Of a DNA stretch of 14,541 nt, positions 5,257 through 12,895 are shown piece after piece. The stretch is from positions 1 to 14,541 of the forward strand of contig JAQVRW010000034.1 in assembly GCA_028700875.1 (NCBI GenBank), read 5' to 3'. A model generated the notes under the pieces. That model was not told the origin of the DNA. It saw only the letters and a list, made by a program, of their open reading frames with translations, and made no database searches. Origin of the DNA: Candidatus Zixiibacteriota bacterium (GTDB lineage: Bacteria; Zixibacteria; MSB-5A5; GN15; JAAZOE01). The translations under genes and the position numbers were made by a program. Every line of letters starts with the position of its first letter. Positions within the stretch are counted from its first letter, which is position 1.

Positions 5257-8103
5257 TTATTTCAGGTAAACCATTTTCCTGACCATACTTCCAGAGGCGG
5301 TGGTAATCGCGTACAGGTAAACGCCCGAAGCCCCGCAATCCCCCTCCTCGTCGCGACCATCCCACCATACACGATGGGTCCCGGCCGGAAGGGTGGCGTT
5401 CACCAAACGGGCCACTCGCTGGCCCAGGATATTGAAGATTTCCATCGTAACCGGCCCGGCCTGGTCAAGGCTGAAGGAAATGAGCGTGGCGGCATTGAAA
5501 GGATTGGGAATATTTTGACCCAGGAGAAGGCCGGCGGGACGTTGGCCGTCTCCTCGATCGCCAACAGAGGTAGGATAGGTGATTTCGATCAGGCCGGCAT
5601 CCAGGACGGGGTGATACAACAACTGGTCACCGCCGGTTAAATAGAAGTCTTCCGGTGCCGCCGCCTGAAAAACGGCCGAGTCAACCAGAGAATCATTGGC
5701 CGTTGCGTAGATGTCCGCTAATTGATACTTGCCTGGATTTCGGGGAACGGCAGCGGAATCAGGCTGGATATCCAGCGTAAACCGGTCGCCAAGTGTGTCC
5801 AGAATAGCCGTCACCTGCCCGCCCGGAAAATTCCCGGCAATTGGAACGACCGAATCCACGGCCATCAATCGAGAGTCGAAGATAAACGTCAGTCGCCCCT
5901 CGCTGACAGGACGATACTCATAGAGCCAAACCGGAACCTGAAAAGCCTCTCCCGGTTTGGTCATGATCGGCGGGATGAAAATCGAATCCGGCTGATAAAC
6001 GTCGAAGATAATCGGAATAAAAAGCGGATTGTTGAACGCCACTGTATCTTCGACTCGGATACTGTCGGAATACCGGCCGGGGGGCAGCGTGTCGGCATTG
6101 ATCGTGAAACGCAGAAAGTCGCCATCGACACCGCCGGTCGAGTCAGAGACCAGCCACACAATATCGGTAAATGCCTGCCAATGAATCGTCCCGCTTCCAC
6201 CATTGATAATTTGAACCGAATCAGTCGCCGCTTCGCCCAGCGCCAGGCGGAAGATGACGGTATCGGGCTGGGCGACCAAATATGGCTTGCCGGTCTCCAA
6301 ATCAAGCACTACCAGGGTTGATTCCGGGGAATTGACCGCAAAGGAATCCTCGACCACGATAAAACCAGAATATGTACCTGTTGCCAGAGTCGTGATATCG
6401 CAATCGACCGTGACAATGCCACCATCCGTACCGGTTTCGGGCGTGACCCGAAGCCAAGTTTCGGTGGAAGACGCCCGCCAATTGAATGCATTGGTCCCCG
6501 CATTGACGACGGCCATCGTCTGGCTTGCCGGCGAACCGACCTCGACCAACGCGCGGAAATGAAGCGAATCGGGACGACAGGTGATGACGGGTCCGGTGAC
6601 CGTCAGCGAAACCGGAAGAAAGGCGGTCGAATCGTTATGGATTTGGTCGATCATGGTAATGCGCCCATGATGATCTCCCCATCCCAGCGAATCCGGCCGC
6701 ATCGTCACCAACACCGTGTCGGGAGTCGTCCCGCTGATTGCGGAAAGAATAATCCAATCTTGGTCTACTTTCAAACTGAACGGCAATTCTCCATAACCGG
6801 CATTGTTGATAACCACGGCGACGGCGGTGTCTCCACCCCGCCAGTCGCGGGGGACTTCGAGTCGTGACGGCTCCGCCGCCAGCGATGGATCGTTATAGAT
6901 GATTACCCGGCCATAGATATCATAATTGCCGTTGCGATTGTCCGCCCAAACCAAATACATCCGATGGCCGTCGAGAGCGACATCGGGAAACAACTGACGG
7001 CCGGTTTTGGTCTGATTTACGGTGAAATTCTGTCCGATCAGCCGCCCGGTGGCGTCGATCACCTGACCGCTGACATTCCAATCTCCGCCAGCGGAATCGG
7101 ACCATACCACAACCACATTTCCCATACGATCGGCCGCAACTTTGGCGTCACGTTGCGCGGCCTGGGTGCCGTCGAGATTGATCGGGAAATTCGACCCCAG
7201 TCGATTCATGGCGGCATCGAACCGTTGGCCGTAAATATCGGGGTTGGCTGGGTAAGGACTTGTTCGCCAGTCCGTCCATGCGACCGTTATCACGCCATCG
7301 CCGCCGATGGCGACCGAAGGAAACTTTTGACGGGCCGTACCCTCGTCGGTATTGACCCGAATATTCGACCCTACTGGCAAACCGGTTGAATCGCATTTTT
7401 GAAGGTAAATATCATCATTGCCGTTACGGCCGTCATACCAGACCACGACCGACCACCCCGCCGATGAAACCGCCACCTCCGGTTCGTGTTGAGACGTCGC
7501 CGATACGTCGTCATTTATCTTTCGATTAGCGCCGACGAAAAGACCAGACGGATCCAGCACCTGTCCAAAAACGTCCCAATTGCAATACCGTAGGTCGGCC
7601 CAAACGACGACTGTCCGGCCCCACCCCGAGACGCCCACCGCCGGGGATTGATGACTCGAATCCGGCAATTCCACGGTCATATTCCGGTTCGACCCGGCCG
7701 GACCGGTACTGTCCACCTTCTGAAAATAGACATCGGGGCCGAAAGGATAGCTTCCGTTGCGGAAGTCTGTCCAAACAAGAAAATCATTGCCATACCAGTC
7801 GGAGGCCAGGTCCGGCTCGACCTGGACCGCATGGACGGTGTCATCACAGACTGCGAACTCATCAGCCACGGGCGTTCCGTTTTCGGTGAAGATTCGACAA
7901 TAAATATCGCCATCACCGGCTCGCATATCCTCCCAGGCGACGACGAAACGCCCGGCGGACCCGACCGCCACGGTCGGGTGGTTCTGCTCCGATGCGGAAT
8001 AATCCGAGGACACTCCGAATTCGGTGTCGCTTTGGGCAACCGCCGCTATCGACAATGCGAGCGATAGAATCAGTCCCCATATAATTCGACAGCATGCGAC
8101 CAT
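5257..8103 (-). CDS. Secreted beta-propeller/BACON/cohesin-like protein with sorting tail
   Basis: From ATG 8103 this is 948 residues. Residues 1-23 are a signal peptide (cut after AVA). Residues about 40-402 hold seven repeats of roughly 50 residues of the form VAV..G....VVW.D.R.G..DIY.Q..D..G, a likely seven-bladed propeller. Three Ig-like BACON-type modules follow (about 408-502, 505-602, 607-703); the last two show a TWL/VWL strand, a TG/GG turn and G-x-Y-S. Residues about 707-845 resemble cohesin-type domains (PGEAFQVPVWLYE ... LTFIFD). The last 86 residues are the FlgD-like/type IX sorting tail: NIPNPFNAAT, NILGQRV, AGTHRVWWDGR, GVYLY, KMVYLK. It is probably surface-attached or released; BACON domains often bind glycans, ligand unknown. 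Start choice is uncertain: no ribosome binding site precedes 8103. TTG 8214 would place 37 non-signal residues ahead of the signal peptide and abut a terminator. Confidence 0.88.
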   Translation of the reverse strand: MVACCRIIWGLILSLALSIAAVAQSDTEFGVSSDYSASEQNHPTVAVGSAGRFVVAWEDMRAGDGDIYCRIFTENGTPVADEFAVCDDTVHAVQVEPDLASDWYGNDFLVWTDFRNGSYPFGPDVYFQKVDSTGPAGSNRNMTVELPDSSHQSPAVGVSGWGRTVVVWADLRYCNWDVFGQVLDPSGLFVGANRKINDDVSATSQHEPEVAVSSAGWSVVVWYDGRNGNDDIYLQKCDSTGLPVGSNIRVNTDEGTARQKFPSVAIGGDGVITVAWTDWRTSPYPANPDIYGQRFDAAMNRLGSNFPINLDGTQAAQRDAKVAADRMGNVVVVWSDSAGGDWNVSGQVIDATGRLIGQNFTVNQTKTGRQLFPDVALDGHRMYLVWADNRNGNYDIYGRVIIYNDPSLAAEPSRLEVPRDWRGGDTAVAVVINNAGYGELPFSLKVDQDWIILSAISGTTPDTVLVTMRPDSLGWGDHHGRITMIDQIHNDSTAFLPVSLTVTGPVITCRPDSLHFRALVEVGSPASQTMAVVNAGTNAFNWRASSTETWLRVTPETGTDGGIVTVDCDITTLATGTYSGFIVVEDSFAVNSPESTLVVLDLETGKPYLVAQPDTVIFRLALGEAATDSVQIINGGSGTIHWQAFTDIVWLVSDSTGGVDGDFLRFTINADTLPPGRYSDSIRVEDTVAFNNPLFIPIIFDVYQPDSIFIPPIMTKPGEAFQVPVWLYEYRPVSEGRLTFIFDSRLMAVDSVVPIAGNFPGGQVTAILDTLGDRFTLDIQPDSAAVPRNPGKYQLADIYATANDSLVDSAVFQAAAPEDFYLTGGDQLLYHPVLDAGLIEITYPTSVGDRGDGQRPAGLLLGQNIPNPFNAATLISFSLDQAGPVTMEIFNILGQRVARLVNATLPAGTHRVWWDGRDEEGDCGASGVYLYAITTASGSMVRKMVYLK

Positions 8104-8217
8104 GACTGCAAATTTAAGCAAACGGTTTGCCCGGATAGCATATCGGGAGAACACGGCTATTTCATTGAAAGACAAGGACTTGCGATTGTCGGAATATGGG
8201 TCGCGGCAGACCAAACC

Positions 8218-8243
8218 AAAAAACCGGAAATCTCATCCGGTTT
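8218..8243 (-). terminator. Rho-independent terminator of the HU operon
   Basis: On the minus strand AAACCGGA and TCCGGTTT make a perfect 8-bp stem with a 7-base loop (8221-8228 with 8236-8243), ending in TTTTTT. It lies about 75 bases after the 31-codon gene. It also shows that the next gene downstream needs its own promoter within 8104-8214. Confidence 0.85.
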
Positions 8244-8265
8244 CAAGGGGAAAAATCTTCTAACC

Positions 8266-8289
8266 GGAGGAGGCGTGCAAGCCTCCCCC
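8266..8289. repeat. GC-rich hairpin before the HU-operon terminator
   Basis: Eight of nine positions pair between 8266-8274 and 8281-8289 (GGAGGAGGC with GCCTCCCCC, 6-base loop). On the minus strand T5 follows only after about 10 bases, so it is a poor terminator by itself. It may protect the 3' end of the HU/small-protein mRNA or act together with the hairpin at 8218-8243. Confidence 0.5.
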
Positions 8290-8318
8290 GATGTATTTTT
8301 TACCGCACTAATTAGAAA

Positions 8319-8414
8319 TCAAACTTTTTTCTTTTTGTGTCGGTCGGCGCGTCTGCGTTTTTTCCGTTTATGGGTTTTGATTTTCTGACGCTTACGTTTC
8401 TTTCCGCTCGGCAT
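8319..8414 (-). CDS. 31-residue Lys/Arg-rich protein, probably ribosomal
   Basis: The frame starts MPSGKKRKRQKIKTHKR and continues with KKRRRADRHKKKKV; 20 of 31 residues are Lys or Arg. ATG 8412-8414 has a strong GGAGGA site at 8418-8423, and TGA is at 8319-8321. It starts 30 bases after the HU stop, on the same strand, and is followed by hairpins and a terminator, so it is the last gene of an HU operon. From memory, Bacteroidota carry an almost identical short protein with the same MPSGKKRKR start and THKRKKR core. The KxxxHKxxKRxRxxRxKK spacing also resembles the AURKAIP1/COX24 (mS38/bS22) family of small ribosomal proteins. The ribosomal role is therefore inferred. Such short basic chains typically thread into rRNA. 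Confidence 0.82.
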   Translation of the reverse strand: MPSGKKRKRQKIKTHKRKKRRRADRHKKKKV

Positions 8415-8444
8415 GCATCCTCCACTTCGGTCCAGTCAGGCCTG

Positions 8445-8729
8445 TCAAATCGGGAGTTTGGTGATCAGGTTCTTGAATTCATTGGACGGCTTGAAAACCG
8501 GAACTTTGCGGTCGGGAACCGGCACCACGTCACCAGTGCGCGGGTTACGAGCCTTACGGGACTTCCTGAGTTTGATCTTGAAGGTACCGAAACCCCGGAT
8601 TTCGATGTTATGCCCCGCTTCCAACGACTTCTTGACCGTCGCCAGGAAATTATCGACCACAATGGCAACATCTGTCCGAGTCAGGCCAGTTTTCTCAGCA
8701 ACTTTTTCGACCAGATCAGCCTTGGTCAT
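8445..8729 (-). CDS. HU-family DNA-binding protein
   Basis: This 94-residue protein is a nucleoid-associated protein that binds DNA as a dimer and bends it. MTKADLVEKVAEKTGL begins the two N-terminal helices. IRGFGTFK (44-51) is the family hallmark at the start of the beta arm. RNPRTG (61-66) carries the Pro that wedges between base pairs. VPVFKPSNEFKNLI is the C-terminal strand and helix. It looks like HU rather than a specific IHF subunit, but I would not assign a symbol. ATG 8729 has AGGAGG 6 bases upstream. The next gene is the 31-residue basic protein. A candidate promoter lies at 8772-8800, after the sppA stop. Confidence 0.96.
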   Translation of the reverse strand: MTKADLVEKVAEKTGLTRTDVAIVVDNFLATVKKSLEAGHNIEIRGFGTFKIKLRKSRKARNPRTGDVVPVPDRKVPVFKPSNEFKNLITKLPI

Positions 8730-8771
8730 CTTTTCCTCCTCCCAATAAATCCGTCACCTATCGAGTATTCA

Positions 8772-8800
8772 AACATAACAATTCCTCGCAGCTAGCGCAA
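8772..8800 (-). promoter_or_regulatory. Possible promoter of the HU operon
   Basis: On the minus strand TTGCGC and TATGTT are 17 bases apart, and TG stands one base before TATGTT, giving an extended -10. The hexamers match the consensus in 3 and 4 positions. The site is placed well: after the sppA stop (8864) and 43 bases before the HU start. Confidence 0.42.
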
Positions 8801-8863
8801 CTACTTTTATGCCATTGACTAAAGAATTTGAGGCTCTGTCGGGTATGGGCTGCCGAAGTCAAA

Positions 8864-9757
8864 CTACCTGTACAAATACATCAACGCCGGCCCACCCGTG
8901 GCTTCAAAATCCGAAATCTTCTCCATGAACTTCATGCTGCCGGTTAAGTAGTCGACAAAACTCGGCTCTCGTCTCTTTTCCCTGACGATATCCGGATTAG
9001 GCCCCAGGTCGGCCATCTCCCCCGCCATACTCACCGCGTCCTCGAACGATCCCAGCGTGTCGACCAAGCCGATATTGTAGGCTTGCCGTCCCGTAAAAAT
9101 CGACCCGTCTGCAAACGGGTAAATCTCTTCCTTGTCCCGGTCGCGCCCTTTGGCCACCGCTTCCACGAACTGCTCGTAGGTGTCGTCGATGACGGCCTTC
9201 AGCATCCGTTCATCCTCTGTGGTCATCGCGCGGGAAAAAGACCCCACGTCCTTTAACTCTCCTGACTTGATCGTTTCCCAATTGAGGCCTATTTTTTCCA
9301 TTAGCTTCTGCGCGGTCGGAAACGACAGGATGACGCCGATGGAGCCGGTTAGTGTCCCCGGGTTGGCCACGATCTTATCGGCGGCACAGCCGACATAGTA
9401 CCCGCCCGAAGCCGCTACGGACCCGAATGACGCCACCACGATCTTGCCGTTTTGGCGGACTTTCAGGATTTCTTCGTACATCTCCTGCGACGGGGCGACA
9501 GCCCCTCCGGGCGAATCGATATGAAGGACAATCGCTTTGACGGAATTGTCCTTATTGTATTTCTTCAACTGGCGGATAAAATCGCTGGAATTGGTTATCT
9601 CGCCGGAGAGGTCAATTACGGCCACCTTGTCGCCAAATCCACTGAATGTCATATCCGATCGCCCGGCAATACTGAAGATCGCCAGGATGGAAATAAATCC
9701 GAACACCAGAATGCACGAGACGATAATGACCACCGCCACGGCCGTGCGTCGTTTCAC
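8864..9757 (-). CDS. sppA: Signal peptide peptidase SppA, short (36K) type
   Basis: SppA is a membrane-anchored serine peptidase of the Clp/crotonase fold that degrades leftover signal peptides and perhaps misfolded envelope proteins. Of 297 residues, about 5-31 are the single membrane anchor. IDLSGEI (48-54) starts the catalytic domain. The nucleophile is Ser117 in VAASGGYYV, and the general base is Lys169 in KSGELKDVGS. Their spacing of 52 equals that of S147 and K199 in the B. subtilis enzyme. HIDSPGGAV and TLTGSIGVI are also conserved. Length fits the one-domain form, not the 67-kDa E. coli type. The start is GTG 9757, 8 bases after the stop of the transglycosylase gene, with purine-rich AGGGGAAG before it. 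The two genes should be co-transcribed. Confidence 0.96.
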   Translation of the reverse strand: MKRRTAVAVVIIVSCILVFGFISILAIFSIAGRSDMTFSGFGDKVAVIDLSGEITNSSDFIRQLKKYNKDNSVKAIVLHIDSPGGAVAPSQEMYEEILKVRQNGKIVVASFGSVAASGGYYVGCAADKIVANPGTLTGSIGVILSFPTAQKLMEKIGLNWETIKSGELKDVGSFSRAMTTEDERMLKAVIDDTYEQFVEAVAKGRDRDKEEIYPFADGSIFTGRQAYNIGLVDTLGSFEDAVSMAGEMADLGPNPDIVREKRREPSFVDYLTGSMKFMEKISDFEATGGPALMYLYR

Positions 9758-9765
9758 CGCTTCCC

Positions 9766-11796
9766 CTACTCCTTCTCGATCTTCAACTGCGTCCCGATAG
9801 CCAGATTGCCGGCATCGGAAATATTGTTCGTGCGCATCAATGCCTGGACACTCGTCCCGAACGCCCTGGCGATATCATGCAACGTGTCGCCCCGCTTGAC
9901 GATATAGGTCAAATGGTTTTGCAGGGCCGCCATGGGTGAGCCCATGATCTTGAGCGTCTGGCCGACTTGGATCCGGGCCGAATTGGACAGGCCATTGAGG
10001 CTACGCAAAGTCGCCGTGGAAACGCCGAACCGACGGGCGATATCCCACACCGTGTCGCCTTCCTTGACGACGTACGATTGGGTATTCTTGGACGCCACCG
10101 GGGCTGCATTCTTATTGGATTTGGCGACCGTTTGCTTCTTGTCAACCGGCAGCTTCAGTACTTGGCCGACATAAATGCGGCTGGAATTGCCCAGGTAATT
10201 CATCTTCCGCAGGGTTTCGGCGGTGGTATGGAATGAACCGGCGATTTTGGACAGGTTGTCGCCGGACCGGACGACGTACGTATTTCCCCCGGCCGTCGAA
10301 TGCCGCCCCCGCTCTGGTTCGACCTCGGCCGTAGTGCCACCGTCAACCGGCATCGGTACGATCAGGCTTTTACCAGGGTAAATCTTGGACCGGATACTGA
10401 GGTTATTAGCCTCCAGGAGGGCATACTGCGAAACACCGTATCGGTTGGCGATAGAGGAGACCGTCTCCCCCTTCTTGATCAGGTGTTGAACCCAGTTGGA
10501 TTCGTACGCCGGCTTGACGCCGTTGTATCCCGCCCAAAACTGGTCTTTGGCGCCGACGGGAATCCGCAACTGGTATTCCCTGACCTTCGGCGGCGTGACA
10601 TCGCGCAACAACTCGGGATTCAGATCCTTAATCACGTCGACCGTGGTTCCGGTAAGTTTGGCCACCGTTTTCAGATTGACGCTTTTGCCGATCGTCACGA
10701 CCTCGAAAGCAACGGGATCATCGTATTCGATATGAAAACCATACAGTTCGGGATTCTTGGCAATTATGGTCGCCGCCATATAAAACGGGACGTATTCCTC
10801 GGTCTGCTTTTTCAGATCGAGTTCCCAGAAATCATTCGTCCTTTGTGACGCCATCGACCGGGAAATCCGCCCCGGCCCGCCATTGTAGGCGGCCAACGCC
10901 AGTTCCCAACTCTGAAAATCATCATTCAACCGTTTCAGGAACCGCGCCGCTGAATGAGTGGACTTGACAAAATCACGCCGCTCGTCATACCACCAGTTCC
11001 GGTTCAGGCCATACAGCTTGCCGGTCGACGCGATAAACTGCCACGGGCCGCTGGCCCGCGCCCAGGAATACGCCCGGCAGTTGAATCCGGATTCGATCAG
11101 CGGAAGATAGACCAAATCCGTCGGCACGTCATACTGCTTCAAGATTTCCGTCATCAAGGGGATATATTTGCCCGACCGTTGCAGATACCGTTCAAAGGCG
11201 TCGCGGGCAATGGTTTGGAAATAGATGATGGCCTTCTTTACCTTGTCGTTAAGGACAATCGGAATATTGTAATCGACCGGCCGTTGCTCACCTTCCATCT
11301 GAACGGTGGCGGTGGCGGCGATATCCGGCATACTGGTAAGTTTTTCCAGGAAAGCCGATGGCGAGGCATCCTCCGGGAGAGTTCCCAGGGACAGCAGCGT
11401 CAACCGGTAGTCGGCGATGATTTCGTTGAGAAGGGCATTATACCGTTTGGCCTCCGGGGATGTATCGGTAGTATCGACATCAAGGTCGGCCATAACCTTA
11501 AGGGAACGTTCCAGGTATAGCTGGGCCTCTTCCCACGCCGCTTCCTGATTGGCGGCAACACCTTGGGCAAAATATTCCTCCGCCAGTCGTAATTGCCGCC
11601 AGATGTCGTCATCGACGGCATACGCCGAATCGACCAGGTATTGGTCATCGAATTCACCCAGGGCATTGTCCTGGAGGGAATCCGTTAACCGCAAGTCCGG
11701 TCGAGCGTTTTGAGAAACGCGGGAATCAGGGTTGTTGGCCCAAACGGAAGGAACCAACAAAAACAAAAAACCTGTCAGTATAATCGTCTTTTTCAA
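9766..11796 (-). CDS. mltD: Lytic transglycosylase, MltD type, with four LysM domains
   Basis: This enzyme cleaves the MurNAc-GlcNAc bond of peptidoglycan with 1,6-anhydro formation, in the periplasm. The 676 residues begin with a signal peptide (cut near VWA, 20; no lipobox). A helical region follows to about 190. The SLT domain spans about 208-360: catalytic Glu235 in YLPLIESGFN, ASGPWQFIASTG, the ELALAAYNGGPGR motif, and YVPFYMAATII. A LysM-like linker (365-415) leads to LysM domains at about 436-480, 506-549, 574-618 and 629-673, each with the xxGDT/xxGET start. E. coli MltD has two clear LysM repeats and is a lipoprotein, so this is a longer, soluble or wall-bound variant. The start is TTG 11796; AGGGA lies about 6 bases upstream, and no ATG is available near the signal peptide. 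sppA follows after 8 bases. Confidence 0.95.
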   Translation of the reverse strand: MKKTIILTGFLFLLVPSVWANNPDSRVSQNARPDLRLTDSLQDNALGEFDDQYLVDSAYAVDDDIWRQLRLAEEYFAQGVAANQEAAWEEAQLYLERSLKVMADLDVDTTDTSPEAKRYNALLNEIIADYRLTLLSLGTLPEDASPSAFLEKLTSMPDIAATATVQMEGEQRPVDYNIPIVLNDKVKKAIIYFQTIARDAFERYLQRSGKYIPLMTEILKQYDVPTDLVYLPLIESGFNCRAYSWARASGPWQFIASTGKLYGLNRNWWYDERRDFVKSTHSAARFLKRLNDDFQSWELALAAYNGGPGRISRSMASQRTNDFWELDLKKQTEEYVPFYMAATIIAKNPELYGFHIEYDDPVAFEVVTIGKSVNLKTVAKLTGTTVDVIKDLNPELLRDVTPPKVREYQLRIPVGAKDQFWAGYNGVKPAYESNWVQHLIKKGETVSSIANRYGVSQYALLEANNLSIRSKIYPGKSLIVPMPVDGGTTAEVEPERGRHSTAGGNTYVVRSGDNLSKIAGSFHTTAETLRKMNYLGNSSRIYVGQVLKLPVDKKQTVAKSNKNAAPVASKNTQSYVVKEGDTVWDIARRFGVSTATLRSLNGLSNSARIQVGQTLKIMGSPMAALQNHLTYIVKRGDTLHDIARAFGTSVQALMRTNNISDAGNLAIGTQLKIEKE

Positions 11797-11888
11797 AACT
11801 ATCCCTGCGCCAAAAGGTTTCGGGTCTATCCGTATTATCGGCCTCGGCAGCCGTCGCCTTTAAGCGAAAAATCCGTCTAAACTGTTGC

Positions 11889-11917
11889 TATATATCAATC
11901 GCTCAACACCGTGTCAA
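11889..11917 (-). promoter_or_regulatory. Sigma-70-type promoter for mltD-sppA
   Basis: The minus strand has a perfect TTGACA (11912-11917), a 17-base spacer and TATATA (11889-11894), starting 12 bases after the miaA stop. The leader would be about 85 bases. No terminator hairpin is visible between miaA and this promoter, so read-through from mutL-miaA may add to it. Confidence 0.68.
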
Positions 11918-11929
11918 GTTTTTTTACCC

Positions 11930-12895
11930 TCAATTCCTGGCCGCCAAAAACCCCGAAATCAATTCCCGGCAGGCAGGTGCTGCCTCGTTGCCAAAAGATT
12001 CCAGCACCTTGGCGCGATCTACCCCTCGAAACCAAGTATATTGCCGTTTGGCAAACCGCCGCGTGTTTTGTTTGATCAACTCCCACGCGGATCCCAATGC
12101 GAATTGGCCATCGAAAGAATCAAACAATTCGCTATAACCGACTATTTTACAATGCCTTAGAGCCTCTCGATCGGAGGAGTCGTAAACCCTTCTTGCCTCC
12201 TCGAGAAGGCCTTGCCGAATCATCTCATCCACCTTGGCATCTATACGCTTATACAACTCAGCCCGGTCGGGAAGCAGTATCAGATGCAGAAATTTTATGT
12301 CCGGAGACGGGGCCGTTTGCGTTTCGGCCCAATAACTTTTCGGCCTTCCGGTTATATGAAATATCTCCAACGCCCTGATCACCTTGACCAGATTGTTGGG
12401 ATGGATTCGGGCCGCCTCCTCCGGATCGACATCGGAAAGCATCTGATGAATATACGTCGGGCCGTGTTCGGCCGCTAAGTCTATCAACTCCTGCCGGTAA
12501 GAGAAATCGTCTTCCGGAATTTCGAAAATGCCATCTATCAAAGCCCGCAAATACAGCCCGGTCCCGCCGCAAACGATCACCCGTCGGCCACGGGCAGCGA
12601 TTTCCCTGATCAGACGTTGCGCGTCTCTCATATAATCAAAGACGGTATAGCGTTGTCCGAGTTCAATGAATCCTGATAAATGATGGGGGATGCCCCTCAT
12701 TTCGTTTTCGGTCAATCGAGCCGTGCCTATCTGCAGGGCTCGAAAAAGCTGGCGGGAATCGGCCGAAATAATCTCGGCGCCGATTTCCATGGCCATGTCT
12801 ATGGCCAGCGATGACTTGCCCGAGGCGGTGGGACCGCCGATGACGACGACGGGAATTATCCCGGGGATCTGTCTATTTTCGCCCGAATCGTCCAT
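11930..12895 (-). CDS. miaA: tRNA dimethylallyltransferase
   Basis: MiaA attaches a dimethylallyl group to N6 of A37 in tRNAs that read codons beginning with U, the first step towards ms2i6A. The 321 residues show the P-loop GGPTASGKSS (20-29), DSRQLF (46-51), HHLSGF, the GGTGLYLRAL motif (110-119), HPNNLVKVIRALE, KIVGYSEL and the late NTRRFAKRQYTWFR (277-290). I chose ATG 12895: it has GGAGG 6 bases upstream and starts the chain 15-20 residues before the P-loop strand, as usual. An upstream in-frame start at 12967 would lie deeper in mutL and has no support. The 5' end overlaps the mutL 3' end by 23 bases, so translation is probably coupled. Confidence 0.96.
   Translation of the reverse strand: MDDSGENRQIPGIIPVVVIGGPTASGKSSLAIDMAMEIGAEIISADSRQLFRALQIGTARLTENEMRGIPHHLSGFIELGQRYTVFDYMRDAQRLIREIAARGRRVIVCGGTGLYLRALIDGIFEIPEDDFSYRQELIDLAAEHGPTYIHQMLSDVDPEEAARIHPNNLVKVIRALEIFHITGRPKSYWAETQTAPSPDIKFLHLILLPDRAELYKRIDAKVDEMIRQGLLEEARRVYDSSDREALRHCKIVGYSELFDSFDGQFALGSAWELIKQNTRRFAKRQYTWFRGVDRAKVLESFGNEAAPACRELISGFLAARN

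Noticed and set aside
8104..8214. TTG 8214 start for the large propeller gene
   Set aside because: It would add 37 residues in front of a typical signal peptide and would begin right at the end of the HU-operon terminator, leaving no room for a promoter.
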